A DNA stretch of 64,000 bases from Ornithodoros turicata. Its lineage: Eukaryota; Arthropoda; Arachnida; Ixodida; Argasidae. A model generated the notes under the pieces. It did no database searches. It had not been told where the DNA came from and saw nothing but the letters and a program-made list of their open reading frames with translations. The position numbers and the translations under genes were made by a program. Positions 44,457 through 56,847 of the stretch are shown here, in pieces. Location of the stretch: assembly GCF_037126465.1 (NCBI RefSeq), contig NC_088206.1:51130841-51194840 (forward strand), read 5' to 3'. Positions within the stretch are counted from its first letter, which is position 1. Each line of letters begins with the position of its first letter.

Positions 44457-44879
44457 TCACGAGTACGTTGCACAGCACGTATGCATTTTGTACAGCCTCG
44501 TATTCTGGAATTCTGTGTCGACACCTTCGCCTCATGTGCACCTTCGTGGGCACTGGCATCACCCGTCGTCTGTGCTTCTGTATCCTGAGCAGAAAACGGC
44601 TAAGAAATTACTAAAGAATGCGTTGTGAGGATACTCCCTCTTGACGTCACTGACGCCAAGAATTGCGACCGCGTCGCTATGCACAGGCTGGTGGCTCATG
44701 AACCAACCATTGCTGAACCAACTGGTTTCTACTCCCTCCCTCCCGCAGTACGGAGGACTTCGACGTGAAGGGACACGATTATACCGAGGCTGGACTTTCA
44801 TACAAATTCACATGTGCAATTGTTTGTGCAATTTAACGTCGATTTCACAGCAGCGAAGTGCGTATTTCAGATATGACTG
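44457..44879. other. Unassigned stretch
   Basis: Probably the 3' flank of the YqaJ-type gene. Short ORFs only, nothing recognised. Confidence 0.35.
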
Positions 44880-45008
44880 AATATTTTGGGCTTTAGTTAC
44901 ATGCCAATATTTCGGGCTATAGTTACATGACAATATTTTGGGCAATAATTACATGTCAGTATTTTGGGCTTTAGTTACATGTCAATATTGTGGGCTTTAG
45001 TTACGTCT
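44880..45008. repeat. ~31-bp minisatellite, about 4-5 units
   Basis: Units read CAATATTTTGGGCTTTAGTTACATG with small changes. GGGCTTTAGTTAC or a variant recurs near 44889, 44920, 44951, 44977 and 44991. Confidence 0.8.
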
Positions 45009-46408
45009 GTCTGTCACTAATGCATCTATCCAGTAGCTTCAAGGCGCTCGGAAACCATCACCCATTGTTGCGCACTTGCGGACATGAAAGTCGTTTCTGA
45101 ACGCAGAAAAGGATTGCGCAGTGAACTAACACTGCAGTGCAAAATATACAGACTAAAGGGTGTGGCTCACACTGAGCGTCCACCAAGCACCTCGCTTTGG
45201 CAGTTTACCGTGCACAGCTGTGCATTTTATAGCCAGATAACATTTATTTATAATAGTTTATGTTTCAACGGGGACTTCGATCACTTTATTTTGAGGTACG
45301 CTCAATTTTTCGATACCGGTTCCCTGGAGTTTCCATCTTTCGACACTCCTTGCTGGTTGCGCGTGGGATGACCCAAAACCTGTACCCGTCTGTTTTTGCA
45401 CCGGGAACAAAGGGAGGCCTACTGACGAAGATAAGGAAATGCTCCGGGTCACTGGGGATTCTCCGCTGAACTAGTGACTCTACGCTGAACGAAAGGTCTG
45501 GTGTAATGTGAAGTACCCTGTGAAAACCAAGGAGTGTCTAAAAATATAGTACTGAAATTTCTGGGTAATAATCAGCGCATTATGAGACGGAATTTGTGCT
45601 CCGCGGCCTTCTCGCGCGTTCCTTTCATTTTATCTTGTTCATTTATACATAAAGACGAAGTTCAAGGGTTTTTAGGAGCTTCCTTCTCCTTTTTTTCTTT
45701 TTTTGAATAGCTGTTGCTAAATGCAATGCATTTATTTAGTGCATTGAGTGTAAGTATTGAGCCTATCAAAAGGCCGAAAATCATAACGCCGAACTATCAG
45801 AAGGCCGAAAGCCAAAAGGCCGAAAACTCATAACACCGAATTATCAGAAGGCCGAAAGCCAAAAACCGAAAAATCATAATGCCGAACTGTTAGAAGGGCG
45901 AAAATCAGAAGGCTGAAAATGGAAAGGCCAAAGAGACACAGGGTGGACACCCCAGTGAATGACCACTGAATGGGATGGTGCAGATTATGAAAAAGTTGTG
46001 GCTCTTATATTACAAATCAAATAACTGGAATGCATAGCATTTGGTGCTCGGAAATAGACTAGCCAGAGAAGATAAATAAAAAAAAAACAATAATCTGCAT
46101 CATGTTTACTACGAAAAGAAAGTGTGTGGTGGGTAAAGTGCGGATAATTCCCCTGTCCCCCTATCACTGTCCACTGTAATAAGTCCCCTGTCACTGGGGG
46201 GTTGTCGACTAACATCAATTTTCTGGGCTGGTGTAATATGAAATAAAAAGAAGGGAAAACTGGGGTGAAAGGAGTCTTTCAAATATGTTACTGAAGTTTC
46301 CGGGTAATAATAAGCAGTCTATTTTGCGACGGAAATTTTGAAAAGTATTTTGCACCAACGCCTTGAAAATGAATTCAGATATTTGATAATACTTACTTAC
46401 CGGAAATA
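45009..46408. other. Repeat-bearing stretch without genes
   Basis: At 45765-45925 there is a minisatellite of alternating AAAGGCCGAAAA, TCATAA and CGCCGAA steps (unit about 50 bp, three to four copies). The segment around 45495-45590 (GGTGTAATGTGAA ... GGGTAATAATCAGC) recurs at about 46230-46320 as a diverged direct copy. No protein resemblance. Confidence 0.5.
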
Positions 46409-47114
46409 CGAGGGAGGATTCAAAAGTTCCCGGACTGAACCTATAGCTTAAAAATGTTTTGCACCAGAGCGACTGCGATAACGTTTCTGTGTTAATACGT
46501 TCTCCCCCTCTTCTAAAAGTGGTATGACCCAAATCACGTGGTCGGTGGCTCGCCACGGCGTCGTATTTTGTAGGCAGATGCATTTAGTAACTGGCGATTA
46601 AAAGAAACGGCGTTTGTTGGACAGAAAATTAATATCAAATTTTGTCATGTGTTTTTGTGTTATCAATCAAACGCAAGCTTTTGAGTGGCATCGACGTTTC
46701 AGAGAAGGCAGGGAAAGTGCCGAAGATGACGAACGCGTTAGCCGTCCGCAGACTTCCCGCACCGCTGAAAACTTGATTTTCTTGACTTTCGCTGACTTTC
46801 TTGCGAAAATGAAAACAACTGTTTTGCCACATCCTCCTTACTCCCCTGATCTCGGCCCCGGTGACTTCAGCCTATTTCCTGAACTGGCAAGTCGCTTGCA
46901 GAGTCGTCGATTAAGTTAAAAGTGCATTGCAGGCTGAATTAAAGGACATGGCTAAAGATGGATTCCAGAAATGTTTCGATGACCTTTACAAGCGATGGCA
47001 AAAGTGTGTTGTTGCGCAAGGGTCTTATTTCGAAGGAGAATGTGTTTCAGCAATTTAATTGATAATACGTTTTGAGTTGTAGACTCAGTCCGGGAACTTT
47101 TGAATCCTACCTCG
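46409..47114 (+). mobile_element. Internally deleted mariner element
   Basis: The ends CGAGGGAGGATTCAAAAGTT and the inverse AACTTTTGAATCCTACCTCG are flanked by TA (46407-46408 and 47115-47116). The inside encodes two separate mariner transposase pieces: HRRFREGRESAEDDERVSR (helix-turn-helix region) and HPPYSPDLGPGDFSLFPEL (the last catalytic-Asp region). A C-terminal YKRWQKCVVAQGSYFEG follows. The middle catalytic part is missing, so it is non-autonomous. 706 bp against about 1.3 kb for a full copy. Confidence 0.92.
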
Positions 47115-47116
47115 TA

Positions 47117-47951
47117 TACATACCAAAATGTCATTTTTGCATGAATAATAGAGGCATTATCGAGGTAAATTGCGTGTAAGCGAGTACAGAAATAAAAAGA
47201 ATACTGTTTCGAGCACTAGATTTTCCAGACTGGCATTGTAAGCTCTGTGTGCAGCCTAATTTACAGCTGCTGGTACGTCCAGTTGAGAGCCTATGAGATA
47301 CCGGCATCTCGGGCGAGCATAACCTTAGCTCCAAGCAAGTAACCTTTCCGTGGCCATTTTCTGATTTCTTAATTGGCAGTTGACTAGTGCTCAGACTCAG
47401 TGTTGGCAACATTCGTTTATAATACCATCTGTGTGAGTATTTGCCTTATTACCATCCGTACTATCCGATCACACTTGTACGTCGGCATACAGTAAGCATG
47501 CACTAGTACAACAATACAAGGGCAACTAAAATTACGTAGTCACTCAGTATGGATGCCAGTGACTTGTGAAAACAATAATTGTAGCATAAATATATAACAA
47601 AATAAAAATAACAAAGTACTCGTATAGCAATAGGCAGGAGACAAGAAAAAAGACGTGAATGTCTCGAATCAAACTGCGGACCTTTATTTGTATCAAAGTC
47701 CGACACTTTACCTCTCGACAAACAGCGCAGGGGAGCAAGCCGCCTTAAACTCGCGACCTCAACCGTGCACAGTGGGGATTGTTTCGGAGTTGGAGGCGAA
47801 CGGCGTGATGAGGACGGCGAGCGTGGCGCCATCTAGAATCGGGAAAATCGTGAATCGGAGTTGCTCCCCGACTGGTATGGCCTGCTAAACCAACACGTTT
47901 GAAACCGAAGTGATTGGATGCACAATCGAGCTTCCCGAATAGACCATATGC
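47117..47951. other. Unassigned stretch with a possible tRNA-like SINE head
   Basis: On the minus strand around 47730-47655 the sequence GTCGAGAGGTAAAGTGTCGG ... GTTTGATTCGAGAC has A-box and B-box spacing like a tRNA, then a T-run terminator. It may be a SINE head or tRNA pseudogene. No coding gene seen. Confidence 0.3.
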
Positions 47952-49784
47952 AGAGCCGTATATTAAAAGGGAGTCTGGCCATTAATGGGTCATGCCTATA
48001 CCTGAAGCTCCACCCACTTTTTCAGCTTTGCTACCAATAGAGTTCTGAAATATGGGGTGCTATCAATCAACGTATCCTCACTATTTGTCCCCGTATCCAA
48101 CATGGGCAGCGCCATTTTGGGTGGCAAATGGATTGGATGGGATTGAAATGGATACCTCACACAATCTGCAAAACTAGTGGATTTTTGGTGCAAATCTGAT
48201 GTGCGCCACCAAGGGAGCGTAAGGCACATCGGGAACTGTCGTCTGCTTCCGTCGTTGTACCCACTGATCTCGATTGTAAAAGGCTGGATCGCGGATAGGG
48301 AGCGCGAGCGTGAAGAAACCGGCCGCCATCTTACAGTACCCACAACAGTCGCCGCAGCGATCATGGCAACGTCTTGCAATTACGGTCGTACCAACCGTAC
48401 TGGCAAGGTTACAGGGCCTAAATTTATACAGTTGAGTCACTCTTCATCAAAGAATAAATAGGCGTCCATTATGTATATTTAGTTGACCATTATGAAGTTT
48501 TTTTGCTCAAAACGAGCACTGGATGCAGGTTGCTTGATCGCTCTTCCGACGTTCAATCGAGCACACTTGCATTTTACCCGGCGGCAAATACAGTTTGAGT
48601 GCATAATATGCTTGAAAGAACATGTTACACTACACAGGTAGTGTTGTCATCAATATATGTGCGAGCACTCGAGCGCTTTTTTGCATGCATTGCTAGCATG
48701 GTACACGGTGTTCTCTGCGGAAGCAAGTGCCACATTCATTTCTTTGAATTACCTTCGCGCACAAGTTCGGTATTACGTCATAATGAGACCACGATTGTCA
48801 CCTTTTTTCATGTATTGGTATTGTTTTGTGCCTTGGTTTGATTTGTGACAAAGAAACTACGTAACGCCTTTGTGTCTGAGCTGTATCGTCAGCTTGTTAC
48901 GATAGTAATAATTTGTAGCGTGTCGTGCTATTTGTAGCAGTTTTTAAGGCAAAAGTGGTCTCTCAATACAGGTTTCGTCATGAGGGCTACCCAGTGAATA
49001 ATCTGTGCAGTTTGATACGGCTGGGTGTACAGGTAAGCATCACGTTCCTCATCCACTGGTTTCTACTTTACAGGAAGGAACAACCTCAGTGCACGCACTG
49101 TGGTTAGCCTCTCTCAGTTTTGCATATTTTCTTACATGTTCACATCAGAAACACACCTTAGACTTTAGGCTCCTTCACCCAGCAATATAATAATTAGAGA
49201 TTATAATTCTTTTAGAAGAGTTCCCCATATTCTTTTTAGAATAGTTTTTAATCTTTTTAATTTTTAGAAGATACAGGGATTGTAAACCATGTTTTAAACT
49301 GATGTTTTAACATTTGTCCAATGCGTTTATTAAACAACATATTCATTTTTAACTGGTTGCACCCAAACCAATGTTTTGATGTATTATTTCCTTTGTTGTC
49401 GATGCACCATAAAAATTGGAATAATAATCATCAATGCAGGTTACTTCACAGCTGCCTCGACATACTCAAGAAATGGGTGCAGAACCTGCGTAATGCCCAC
49501 AAACCTTGACTACCACAGCACCTCCAGAAAGTAAAGGCATATGTGTCACATGGGATTTTTAAAGGCATTCACAGTATATAATACCTTGTATGAACTGTTG
49601 TAGATCTAAGCAGTCTCTACAGTACACTCTCAGAAGTTAAAACTTGTCATGGAACTGTGATAATTGTTTCAGTTAATAGGCATGCACATATACGCTATAA
49701 GAAGAAAATTATTTATTGAGAATGCACTTCTCTGGCTACTCATGTTGTTTACATCTACTGTTGATCACATTCATTTATCACATA

Positions 49785-50490
49785 CAGTGAAACCTTCCTA
49801 TGTTGGACACCACGGTGCAGCAGAAGCGTGTCCTACTTATAGAGGTGTCCGAGTTACAGAAAATGAGGGAAACAAAAAATGGAAAAGATCACAGCTGTGT
49901 TGCCGGAAATGTCCCGCTCCTTCAATTTATGGTCCTGAGTGGTACCTGGTGGCAGTGGTACCTCTACCCACTCTTCACTGATAATTATTACTGATTTTAG
50001 TAGATTCAATTCTGTTCAGATTCCACTCAATGGCATTACCTCTGGAGCTTTTTGAGCAGCGATGACTTGTCTCTGAAGCGTCAGCCCACTTTTCGTTGCT
50101 TTGGTGCAGTGTGCGTTCAAAGGCTCTAGACAAACCGAAGACAAATGCTCACACAAAGAATTACGATGTACACTGACAGCACTTGTTTTTGGACTCGGAA
50201 AAACTAAAGCAACAAAATTCTGAGACCAGTATAGGGGAAAAAAGGGGCGAAAGTCAGGGCCACTGGCTCGTTTTGGGTATTTTTGGTGCAAAGATGGGCC
50301 GGTAATTTGGCCAGGGTTTTGTCCGACTTAGCAGGGAAAACCCTGTCCAACTTACGAGATAGGGAGGTGTCCGATATAGAGAATTTCGTCCCCGTGTAGT
50401 TTCAATGGGAGCCTGCCCGTGCAATGAAATCTTGTCCGACATGGGGAGTTGTCCGAGGTAAGGAGGTGTTCAACTTTGGAGGTTTTACTG
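49785..50490. mobile_element. pogo/Tigger-like MITE nested in the P-like element
   Basis: The termini CAGTGAAACCTTCCTATGTT and the inverse TTTGGAGGTTTTACTG are flanked by TA on both sides. GTCCGA/GTTGGACAC steps are repeated inside both ends, as is usual for Tigger-type MITEs. 706 bp, no transposase. Confidence 0.9.
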
Positions 50491-51850
50491 TATTATATTC
50501 TTATATATTATTATTATATTATCACATATTCGATCACATTAAATTTAAAATTTAGCATATATGAGAAAATATCAGGAGGAAAATTGCTATTCATTGCTCA
50601 TTCGAACCTAAAATTGAGAGAGCGTACCTGACCATTGTCATTCCTAAAATATATATTACCATTGTAGCAAGGTCACAAAACAATAAATGTAGTCTTTTGC
50701 GACCTCCCTGCACGTTCATTGTACCCTGAAACGCATAAGTGCAAGAAATAAATCTTGAACTTGAATGAACTTGATGTTGTATCAACTTGACATAAAATGT
50801 TGAATAATCTAATGAATGATATAAAATATTAAATAAACTTGAACTCGTATATTCTCTTTACTCATCATCAGTGATCTTCATTACAAAAGCATATCGTGTT
50901 AGACTTTTTTGTTTGCGTTTCACAGACTGGGTACACGAGAGCCAAAATGACAAAATCACAACTGTTTCAAGCTCCAAATAGTCCTGTTGCAATTTGAAGA
51001 CCATACCTGGAGCTGCATTTTTTGGAACATGCTCCACATAACAAGCATGACAAAGTCAGCACTGGATAGCAGGACCCCGTCCCCAAGCAGCTTTTCTCAC
51101 GCTGCAATTGTATTCAACAACAGCATGTGAGTGCTGGAGAAGAACATTCAGTTTGGCACAACCGCGCCTGCAAATAATCAGAACAAATAAAGGAAGAAGC
51201 AAACAAACATAGAAGGACTGTACTTCAAAAAGAGATAAGTCCTGTGTCTCAAGGAGGTGTTACCACTTTCTAAGTAACTTAATTGATTAAGCTTACATCA
51301 CTACCTGATTAACTGTCCTAACGAGTGTGATCTAATTGCGTGACGTAATTATTTGGGCTGCTTCGGTGTGTCCATATTTGCGAGGCAAAGCACCCCTGTC
51401 GTTTACTAAAAGACTCTTTCTAAGGCGATGCTTGATATAAATCATACTAAACGCATACACGGCTAAAACAACGGCTGTGATTCTACAGAACGATCTCTTT
51501 CTGCCATGCGAGTATATCTTTTCCCGGACCGTTCTTTATGGAACAATTTTTGTCCAGAACGCAGTACAGGATATTATATACATGGTTGTTGTTAACCTCA
51601 AGTCGTTTCTTATTGAAATATTGGCTGGGAAACGTGCTGTAGTACAATCCCCAGCGCTGCACTGCAGTGACGGTCTAGTTTCGGAATGCAAAACATAACA
51701 TAATTAAGAATCGAACGGCAGGACACCTGTGAAACACTGTTAGGATACATCAGTATACTGGCACCTTACAAAATTGTGTGATGACAAACAACGACCAATG
51801 CTTGCAGCGCAATAAATACTCACGATCTCTGTTGCCTCCCATTGTTTTCT
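50491..51850. other. Interior of the P-like element, no gene recognised
   Basis: Starts with an AT-only tract (50492-50530). At 50745-50850 AACTTGAATGAACTTGATG steps resemble the 3' tail of a LINE or SINE. The remainder is unassigned. Confidence 0.35.
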
Positions 51851-52475
51851 ATGGGCACACACAGCACTTTAGGGCCCACCAACATGGCGGCGCGAAGGCA
51901 CGCCTCTCCCCCACGAGCCCCTCTCCCATGCGCGAGCCATCCTTTATACATAGAGATCAGTGGTTGTACCACTGCCGGCAGAGCCACCTGCTGGGACAGA
52001 TTCTGTCGTCGGTATGTTTTTTAAACAAATCTACATGAATAGTTAGAAGGCAAGAGTGTTTACATCCATGAAATCCAGCAATTAAATATAAGATTGTACA
52101 GCACAGCGCCGTTTTTGTTATGGTTTCGTTGTGATCGCCGTGTTCACTAGGCCTAACACGTCGACAAAACGTATTATTTTCAGTTAGATATCAATGGATG
52201 AGCATAAGATGAAACTGATTTCCGAGAAACTTATATTAGGATGTACATTTGCAGCGTAAAATCAGGTTAATCTGTGAAAATTTTTTGTAACGAAATCCCC
52301 GCTTCACTGTGTTTGTTTTCGTCGCCATTTTGGGTGGCAGTATGGTGTCATGGCGACCCCCTTGGTAAAAAGGAAACCAATCAGAGGAGCGAAACTGTGA
52401 TTGACAAGCCGAGCCTCTTTTTGTGACTCCTCCCAATGGCCGGACTCCTTTTTAATATACGGCTCTGACCATATG

Positions 52476-53029
52476 CAAAACTTAGCGCGATCTTGTAGCA
52501 CTCCCGGGAACCTACCGGCGTCCTACCCGGCCCGTGCAATGCAAACGACTGTCATGCAACAGTTCCCTCGCGTGTCATGCTTCTCACATCTGCTGTTTTA
52601 CTATCTTATTTGTGTGATTGACGAGATGCGGGTTTCAAAAGGGAATGTAAACCAGGTAAGACAGCCCCAAAGACATGCATTCCTTATCGCATTGAAAGCG
52701 TTGAGCGCGGTGACATAGGTTGGTCAAGAAAATTACGTTAACCTAGTGCAACAATGCTTTGTTATCCCGTCCCAGGAGAAATTTATACAGTTTAGTACAG
52801 CTCATTTGAGAACTTGTTAGTGCATACACCGGAAACATTTGGTGCAAAATAAAAGTTTAGTGCGATTGCAGTTGTTGCTATGAAACCCGCTGTGAGACAC
52901 ACCGTTACGCACTGGTATAAAATGTGGTCTTTCTCAGCTCGGTGAATCTGAGTTTTCGTTATCTGAGCATCTCCAACATAATTGTCATGTTTGGTTGCAC
53001 TGCATTTCATGTAACTGCTTACCAGACAG
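52476..53029. repeat. Segment with an inverted counterpart at 53620-53828
   Basis: 52470-52660 (TATGCAAAACTTAGCGCGATC ... TTCAAAAGGGAATG) is a diverged reverse complement of 53620-53828 (CATTCCCTTTTGAACCCC ... GCGCTGCGTTTTGCATATC). Together they bracket the THAP remnant. They may be the long inverted ends of another old transposon, into whose left arm the P-like element inserted. Confidence 0.65.
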
Positions 53030-53306
53030 ATAGTCCTCCTTAAATGTGCTCCTCAGATGGTGCACTCTGACTGTTTCAGTCATTTTGTGCGAGGACATTT
53101 CATGATCGCCTTACAGTCACCTTCAACAGCTTCCCTGAGACAGAAATGACTGCTAGCCATCAAGTGAAAGGATAAATTCAATGCTGGCACAGTAAAGGTG
53201 TGTTCACGGCACTTCAAAGAGACTGACTTTGTCCCAAACGTGCCAAATGGAAGACGGGGCCACTATGAATTTGCTGTTCCATCAGTCTTCTCATTCAAGG
53301 AGTAGT
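53030..53306 (+). pseudogene. THAP-domain exon remnant
   Basis: In one frame VTFNSFPETE, in the next the hallmark KVCSRHFKETDFV (the C-x2-H half of the zinc site) and AVPSVFSF, the conserved end of THAP domains. The first zinc cysteines are not clear, and a stop and a frame break lie between the halves. It may belong to the element bracketed by the inverted repeat 52470/53828, or to a P-like copy. Confidence 0.6.
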
Positions 53307-53829
53307 CAGAGGAAAAGCTACCAAGGGAACGCGTGATGCAACACTATTGATAAGTCATCGATAGTGTCTAGAAGCATCGATGGTATTAGGATAATTGACT
53401 TCGGTACTTGGCGCAATCGTACTAAGGTTTTATTTTGTACAAAATGGAAATGTTTATGCGTATACGGTAACTAAATAGTTCTTAAATGGACTGTACTGAA
53501 CTGTCTAGGTATGTCATAGGATGGCATTAAAGAGCAGCTTTGTACTAGGTTAACGTAATTTTCTCCCCCACTATCGAAATGACCGCGCACTGATGCAACA
53601 AGTAATCCAGAATTTCTCTTACCTTGCTTGCATTCCCTTTTGAACCCCTCGTCTCACCATGTGAATAAAATAGTGAAACAGCACATGTGTGAGGCAAGCC
53701 ACACGATAGACCAGCTGGAGGTGAATAGTGTGGATGACTTGGGTCGGGGAGGGAGCCTCAGACATGGCGGAATTCCGGAGGTTTCCGTTCGGGCTACAAG
53801 AGGGCGCTGCGTTTTGCATATCATCTAAT
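53307..53829. other. Unassigned stretch and right inverted arm
   Basis: Contains a short palindrome with ACTATTGATAAGTCATCGATAGT (about 53342-53365), then the inverted arm 53620-53828 described with its partner. Confidence 0.4.
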
Positions 53830-55012
53830 GCTGAAAAGAAAAACAGACTTTCACAAACGTCAAAGTTCCACCGAATCACGAAAACGAGTGTTTCAAGTAT
53901 AGCGTGCTGGCACTCTTGCATCCGTTGAGGAACAACCCATACGATTATGTCAGACACCGCAAATACATGAATCCTTCAAATCCAGAGACGCGCGTAACGT
54001 ACTGGCTGCCCTGCTTCAAAGTCGCTTACGAAGACATTACACTGTGGGAGAGAAAAAACAATCTCCGTGTACATCTACGTGTTTCGACGAGCAGACGAAT
54101 TCGATATCTACCGGACGGGTTCCCTGCACGCTCTATAAGGACAAAGTCCATCTGCTCTAGGTTAGGGAGCATTTCTATGGAATCCGATAATTTAGCACTT
54201 TCATGGGACGAAGTGACTATGCTTATTGCGAAAAATGCACGAGCGGTTATGGGACAAGAGAGGCGTTGGAGCAGCACGAACGTCTGTGTCGAGACGTTAA
54301 CAAAGTAATTCTCGAAATGCCAAAAGCAGGGGAGAGCGTCTACTTCACCAAGATACAGTACATGCATTCCTACCCCTATTTCGCGGTATTAGACACGGAG
54401 GGTGTTTTGGAAAAAGATGCACTCATTAAGGACGCCGTGAGTGTGCACAGGATGAGCTCGTACTGGATCGTTGTAGTGAGAAGTTGCGACGGAAAAATAG
54501 TAGAAATAATAGTAAATAATAGAAATAATAATAGTAGAAAAAATAGTAGGAAGAAAAGGCTATTTGGGACCCAACGTGCCAGAAAAATGCTTGCTCGCGC
54601 TCAAAGGATTTAGCGATCAAATCGAGAGGTTGAACCGCTATCCCTCGCCGTTGGTCATGAGTGTGGAAGACCACTTTTGACACGAGAGCGCAACACACTG
54701 TGAATTTTGTGGAATTTAATTTAACCGACATACGCGGAAGGTGTCGCATCACGACCACACCCGCTTCATAGAGCCCGGTTCCTCGAATTTTGTCGTGACG
54801 CTGTGTGACACGTGTAACCTTACATGTCGTAACACCAAAGAACTTGTCGTGTGTGTGCACAACCTGCAATATGACTTGAGCTGTCTTCTCTGCCACATGC
54901 ACGTTGTAAATCTGGGTGAACTGTGTATCTTAGCTTCGAGCTCAGAAAAGATAAAAGGGTTCAACATTGGCGATCTCTATTTCCGCGATACCATACAGTT
55001 TTTCAACCACAC
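53830..55012 (+). pseudogene. polB: Second Polinton relic: N-terminal half of a DNA polymerase B
   Basis: The same order of motifs as in the 27.2-28.7 kb copy: ECFKYSVLALLHPLR (about 53893), EDITLWERKNNLRVH, a CEKC finger region, Exo I as LDTEGVL (about 54390), HHDHTR with LCDTCN (about 54745-54820), Exo II VHNLQYDLSCLL (about 54860) and Exo III FRDTIQFFN (about 54980). It ends abruptly against a gypsy fragment. Several frame breaks and a run of AATAATAGTAGAAA-type simple sequence (54500-54550) show decay. It is clearly diverged from the first copy, so it comes from another insertion. Confidence 0.88.
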
Positions 55013-56361
55013 CATAAATCGTTAAGTCCACCGATGCTTTCCCAATAGCGCGTGTTGTTGGCTCTGTGTTTGAGCCGAACCCATACAGCGTCTTGTCGCA
55101 AGGTAGAATGTTCAGTCCACACATCACGGCTACTGATGCTTGGAGTACGCAACTAGAGCTGCCTGTATCCAGCATTTCCTGTACCTCGTGAGAACCATTG
55201 ATCTTGGCAACCTTGATGAACTTGTCGGGTCCACAGGGGTTGACGTTCTCGGCCACGACAAACTGCGATGATCCCCGACTTGCGTCGCGCGCTTGACGAT
55301 TGGAGTTTGTATCCTTAACAGCTGGTGATTGTTGTCGTCGAGACGGCTCTGGACAATCACGAGCTATATGCCCTCTTTTATTACAGTTCTTCTGATTCTC
55401 TGACTTGGGCACCTGTACCTGCGATTTCTCTGAAGCGTTTTCTTTCGACTGTTCAGGTGGTCTTCCTTTCTGGTGCCTTTCTGTGGACTGTCCTCTGGTG
55501 AGTTGGACTCTTTCCTCTATCTTCTTGATGTGCCGTAACAGTTCCTTGGTGTTCTTGTAGTCTCTCACACTCAAAGCTTGAACGAGCTTCATGTCGGTGA
55601 GCCCTGTGATGATGTGTTCGATAACGTCTGGCTCGGAGAGGTTGCACTGTCTTGCCTTCGTCTCCTTGTAGTAAAAGTACTCTTCTGATGTCTCCCCTGG
55701 ACGTTTTCTTCTGGCAACCATTTCTCTGTGAGCGACTGAAAGCCTGATGTGGAGGGAAATGACTCGTGCAACAGTTCTTTCCATTCCTCCCAAGTTCGAC
55801 GGCGTACGGACACACCCTCATACCACGTTCGTGCCATTCCTCTGAGTTTCGGAAGAGCCACCACAACTGTGTCCAGATCTGACCAGCCAAATGTTTCTGC
55901 AAGTTCGTCAATACGTTTCGTCCACCTTTCTGCTGTCATCACCTTGTCCTGATCCGGATGAACTCGGGAACGACATCCTTCATGTCGTTGACACGGTGGT
56001 GAGGAGGACGCGCTGCGTTTTGCTGCAGAGCTGGTGATATGCCAGCAATTGCTGCTCTGACCGCTGTCTCAAACGCGGTTTTAAGAATTGCCTGGAAGTC
56101 GGGTTGCTGTGTGCCCTCGGTGGTCGAAGTCACATTCGGTGCGGTGGAGCCTTCTTCGCAGGTAATAGAAGAACCTATGGTCGCCTCACGGCTCTCATGT
56201 TCACCATCGTCAGCGGGGTCTTGCACAGACTGACCAATTGTATCGGTAGTTGGTGTTGTGCCATCTCCCGAAGGTGAAATATGAGTGTTCGAAGCAGATG
56301 TATCTCCTGCTGCCTGCGGCTGAGCTCCCGACTGCGGACGCATCTTCTTCGGTCGTCCCAT
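55013..56361 (-). pseudogene. Ty3/gypsy gag and start of protease
   Basis: Minus strand. The start MGRPKKMRPQSG at 56361 is followed by a gag capsid region (WTKRIDELAETF, ARTWYEG, LHESFPS), a zinc knuckle of CCHC form (CNKRGHIARDCPEP, about 55370) and the retropepsin site VQEMLDTGSSSCVL (about 55170). The text stops in the protease at about 55013, where the polymerase relic begins, so the reverse transcriptase part is missing. Frameshifts near 55940 and 55760 break gag. A gypsy insertion followed by deletion explains the structure. Confidence 0.9.
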
Positions 56362-56473
56362 TGTTAGCTATAGGCCTAAATTCCAACGAGGAGTCTGCTT
56401 ACTTGACTTTCGCTTGTTGTCTTCGTCCGATGGTGTGTTCACAATCCCACTTCTGATTAATTTTGCGTAATCC

Positions 56474-56847
56474 TGTAGTTTATTTCGTCCCAATGGTGTT
56501 ACACATCAATACACAATACATTATTTTGGTACACAAAGGAATGAATCCGAACAACGTCGCTCACACCGATGAACTGACGCACCCTTTCGTCTCAATACAC
56601 TTGAGAATATACCCTTTGGATTCTGAGTATACGGTTACAGTCTCTCGCCTGGCGCTGGCTGGCGCTTCTCACTTTTCCTTCTGGCGTCTACATCTTCATT
56701 TTTTTTTGTTTAATCCCCTACACTATGGGCGCAGCAACGAGGTCATTGCGAACGTATAGCGCAGTTCTGCTCTCGGAGGATTGATGAGATCGATAGATTG
56801 TGTTTCCATTAACGTGATGTCCAGAATCCATGCCGTGTTCCCATACA
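56474..56847 (-). repeat. Probable LTR of the gypsy element
   Basis: On the minus strand it begins TGTATGGGAACACGG and ends AATAAACTACA, that is TGT...ACA with a polyadenylation signal just before the end. It lies 112 bp upstream of gag, as a 5' LTR should. No second LTR is present for comparison and no primer site is recognised, so this stays tentative. Confidence 0.4.

Larger units (their letters stand above)
47952..52467. mobile_element. 4.5-kb P-like element with 8-bp duplication, decayed
   Basis: Left end CAGAGCCGTATATTAAAAGG and inverse right end, flanked by ACCATATG on both sides (47944-47951 and 52468-52475). The ends match those of the 836-bp MITE at 32538. Just inside both ends (about 48250 and, inverted, 51980-51840) sits a shared block with CCACTGATCTC and GCGGATAGGGA/CGCATGGGA. 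A short ORF starting ATGGCAACGTCTTGC (48363) resembles a THAP start, and one small putative exon (48985-49032) has GYPV-type residues; both are weak. THAP plus an 8-bp duplication suggests a P-type element. It is clearly not intact and contains a nested Tigger-like MITE. Confidence 0.7.

Noticed and set aside
45765..45925. CRISPR-like regular repeats
   Set aside because: The units are adjacent degenerate minisatellite steps without unique spacers, in eukaryotic DNA.
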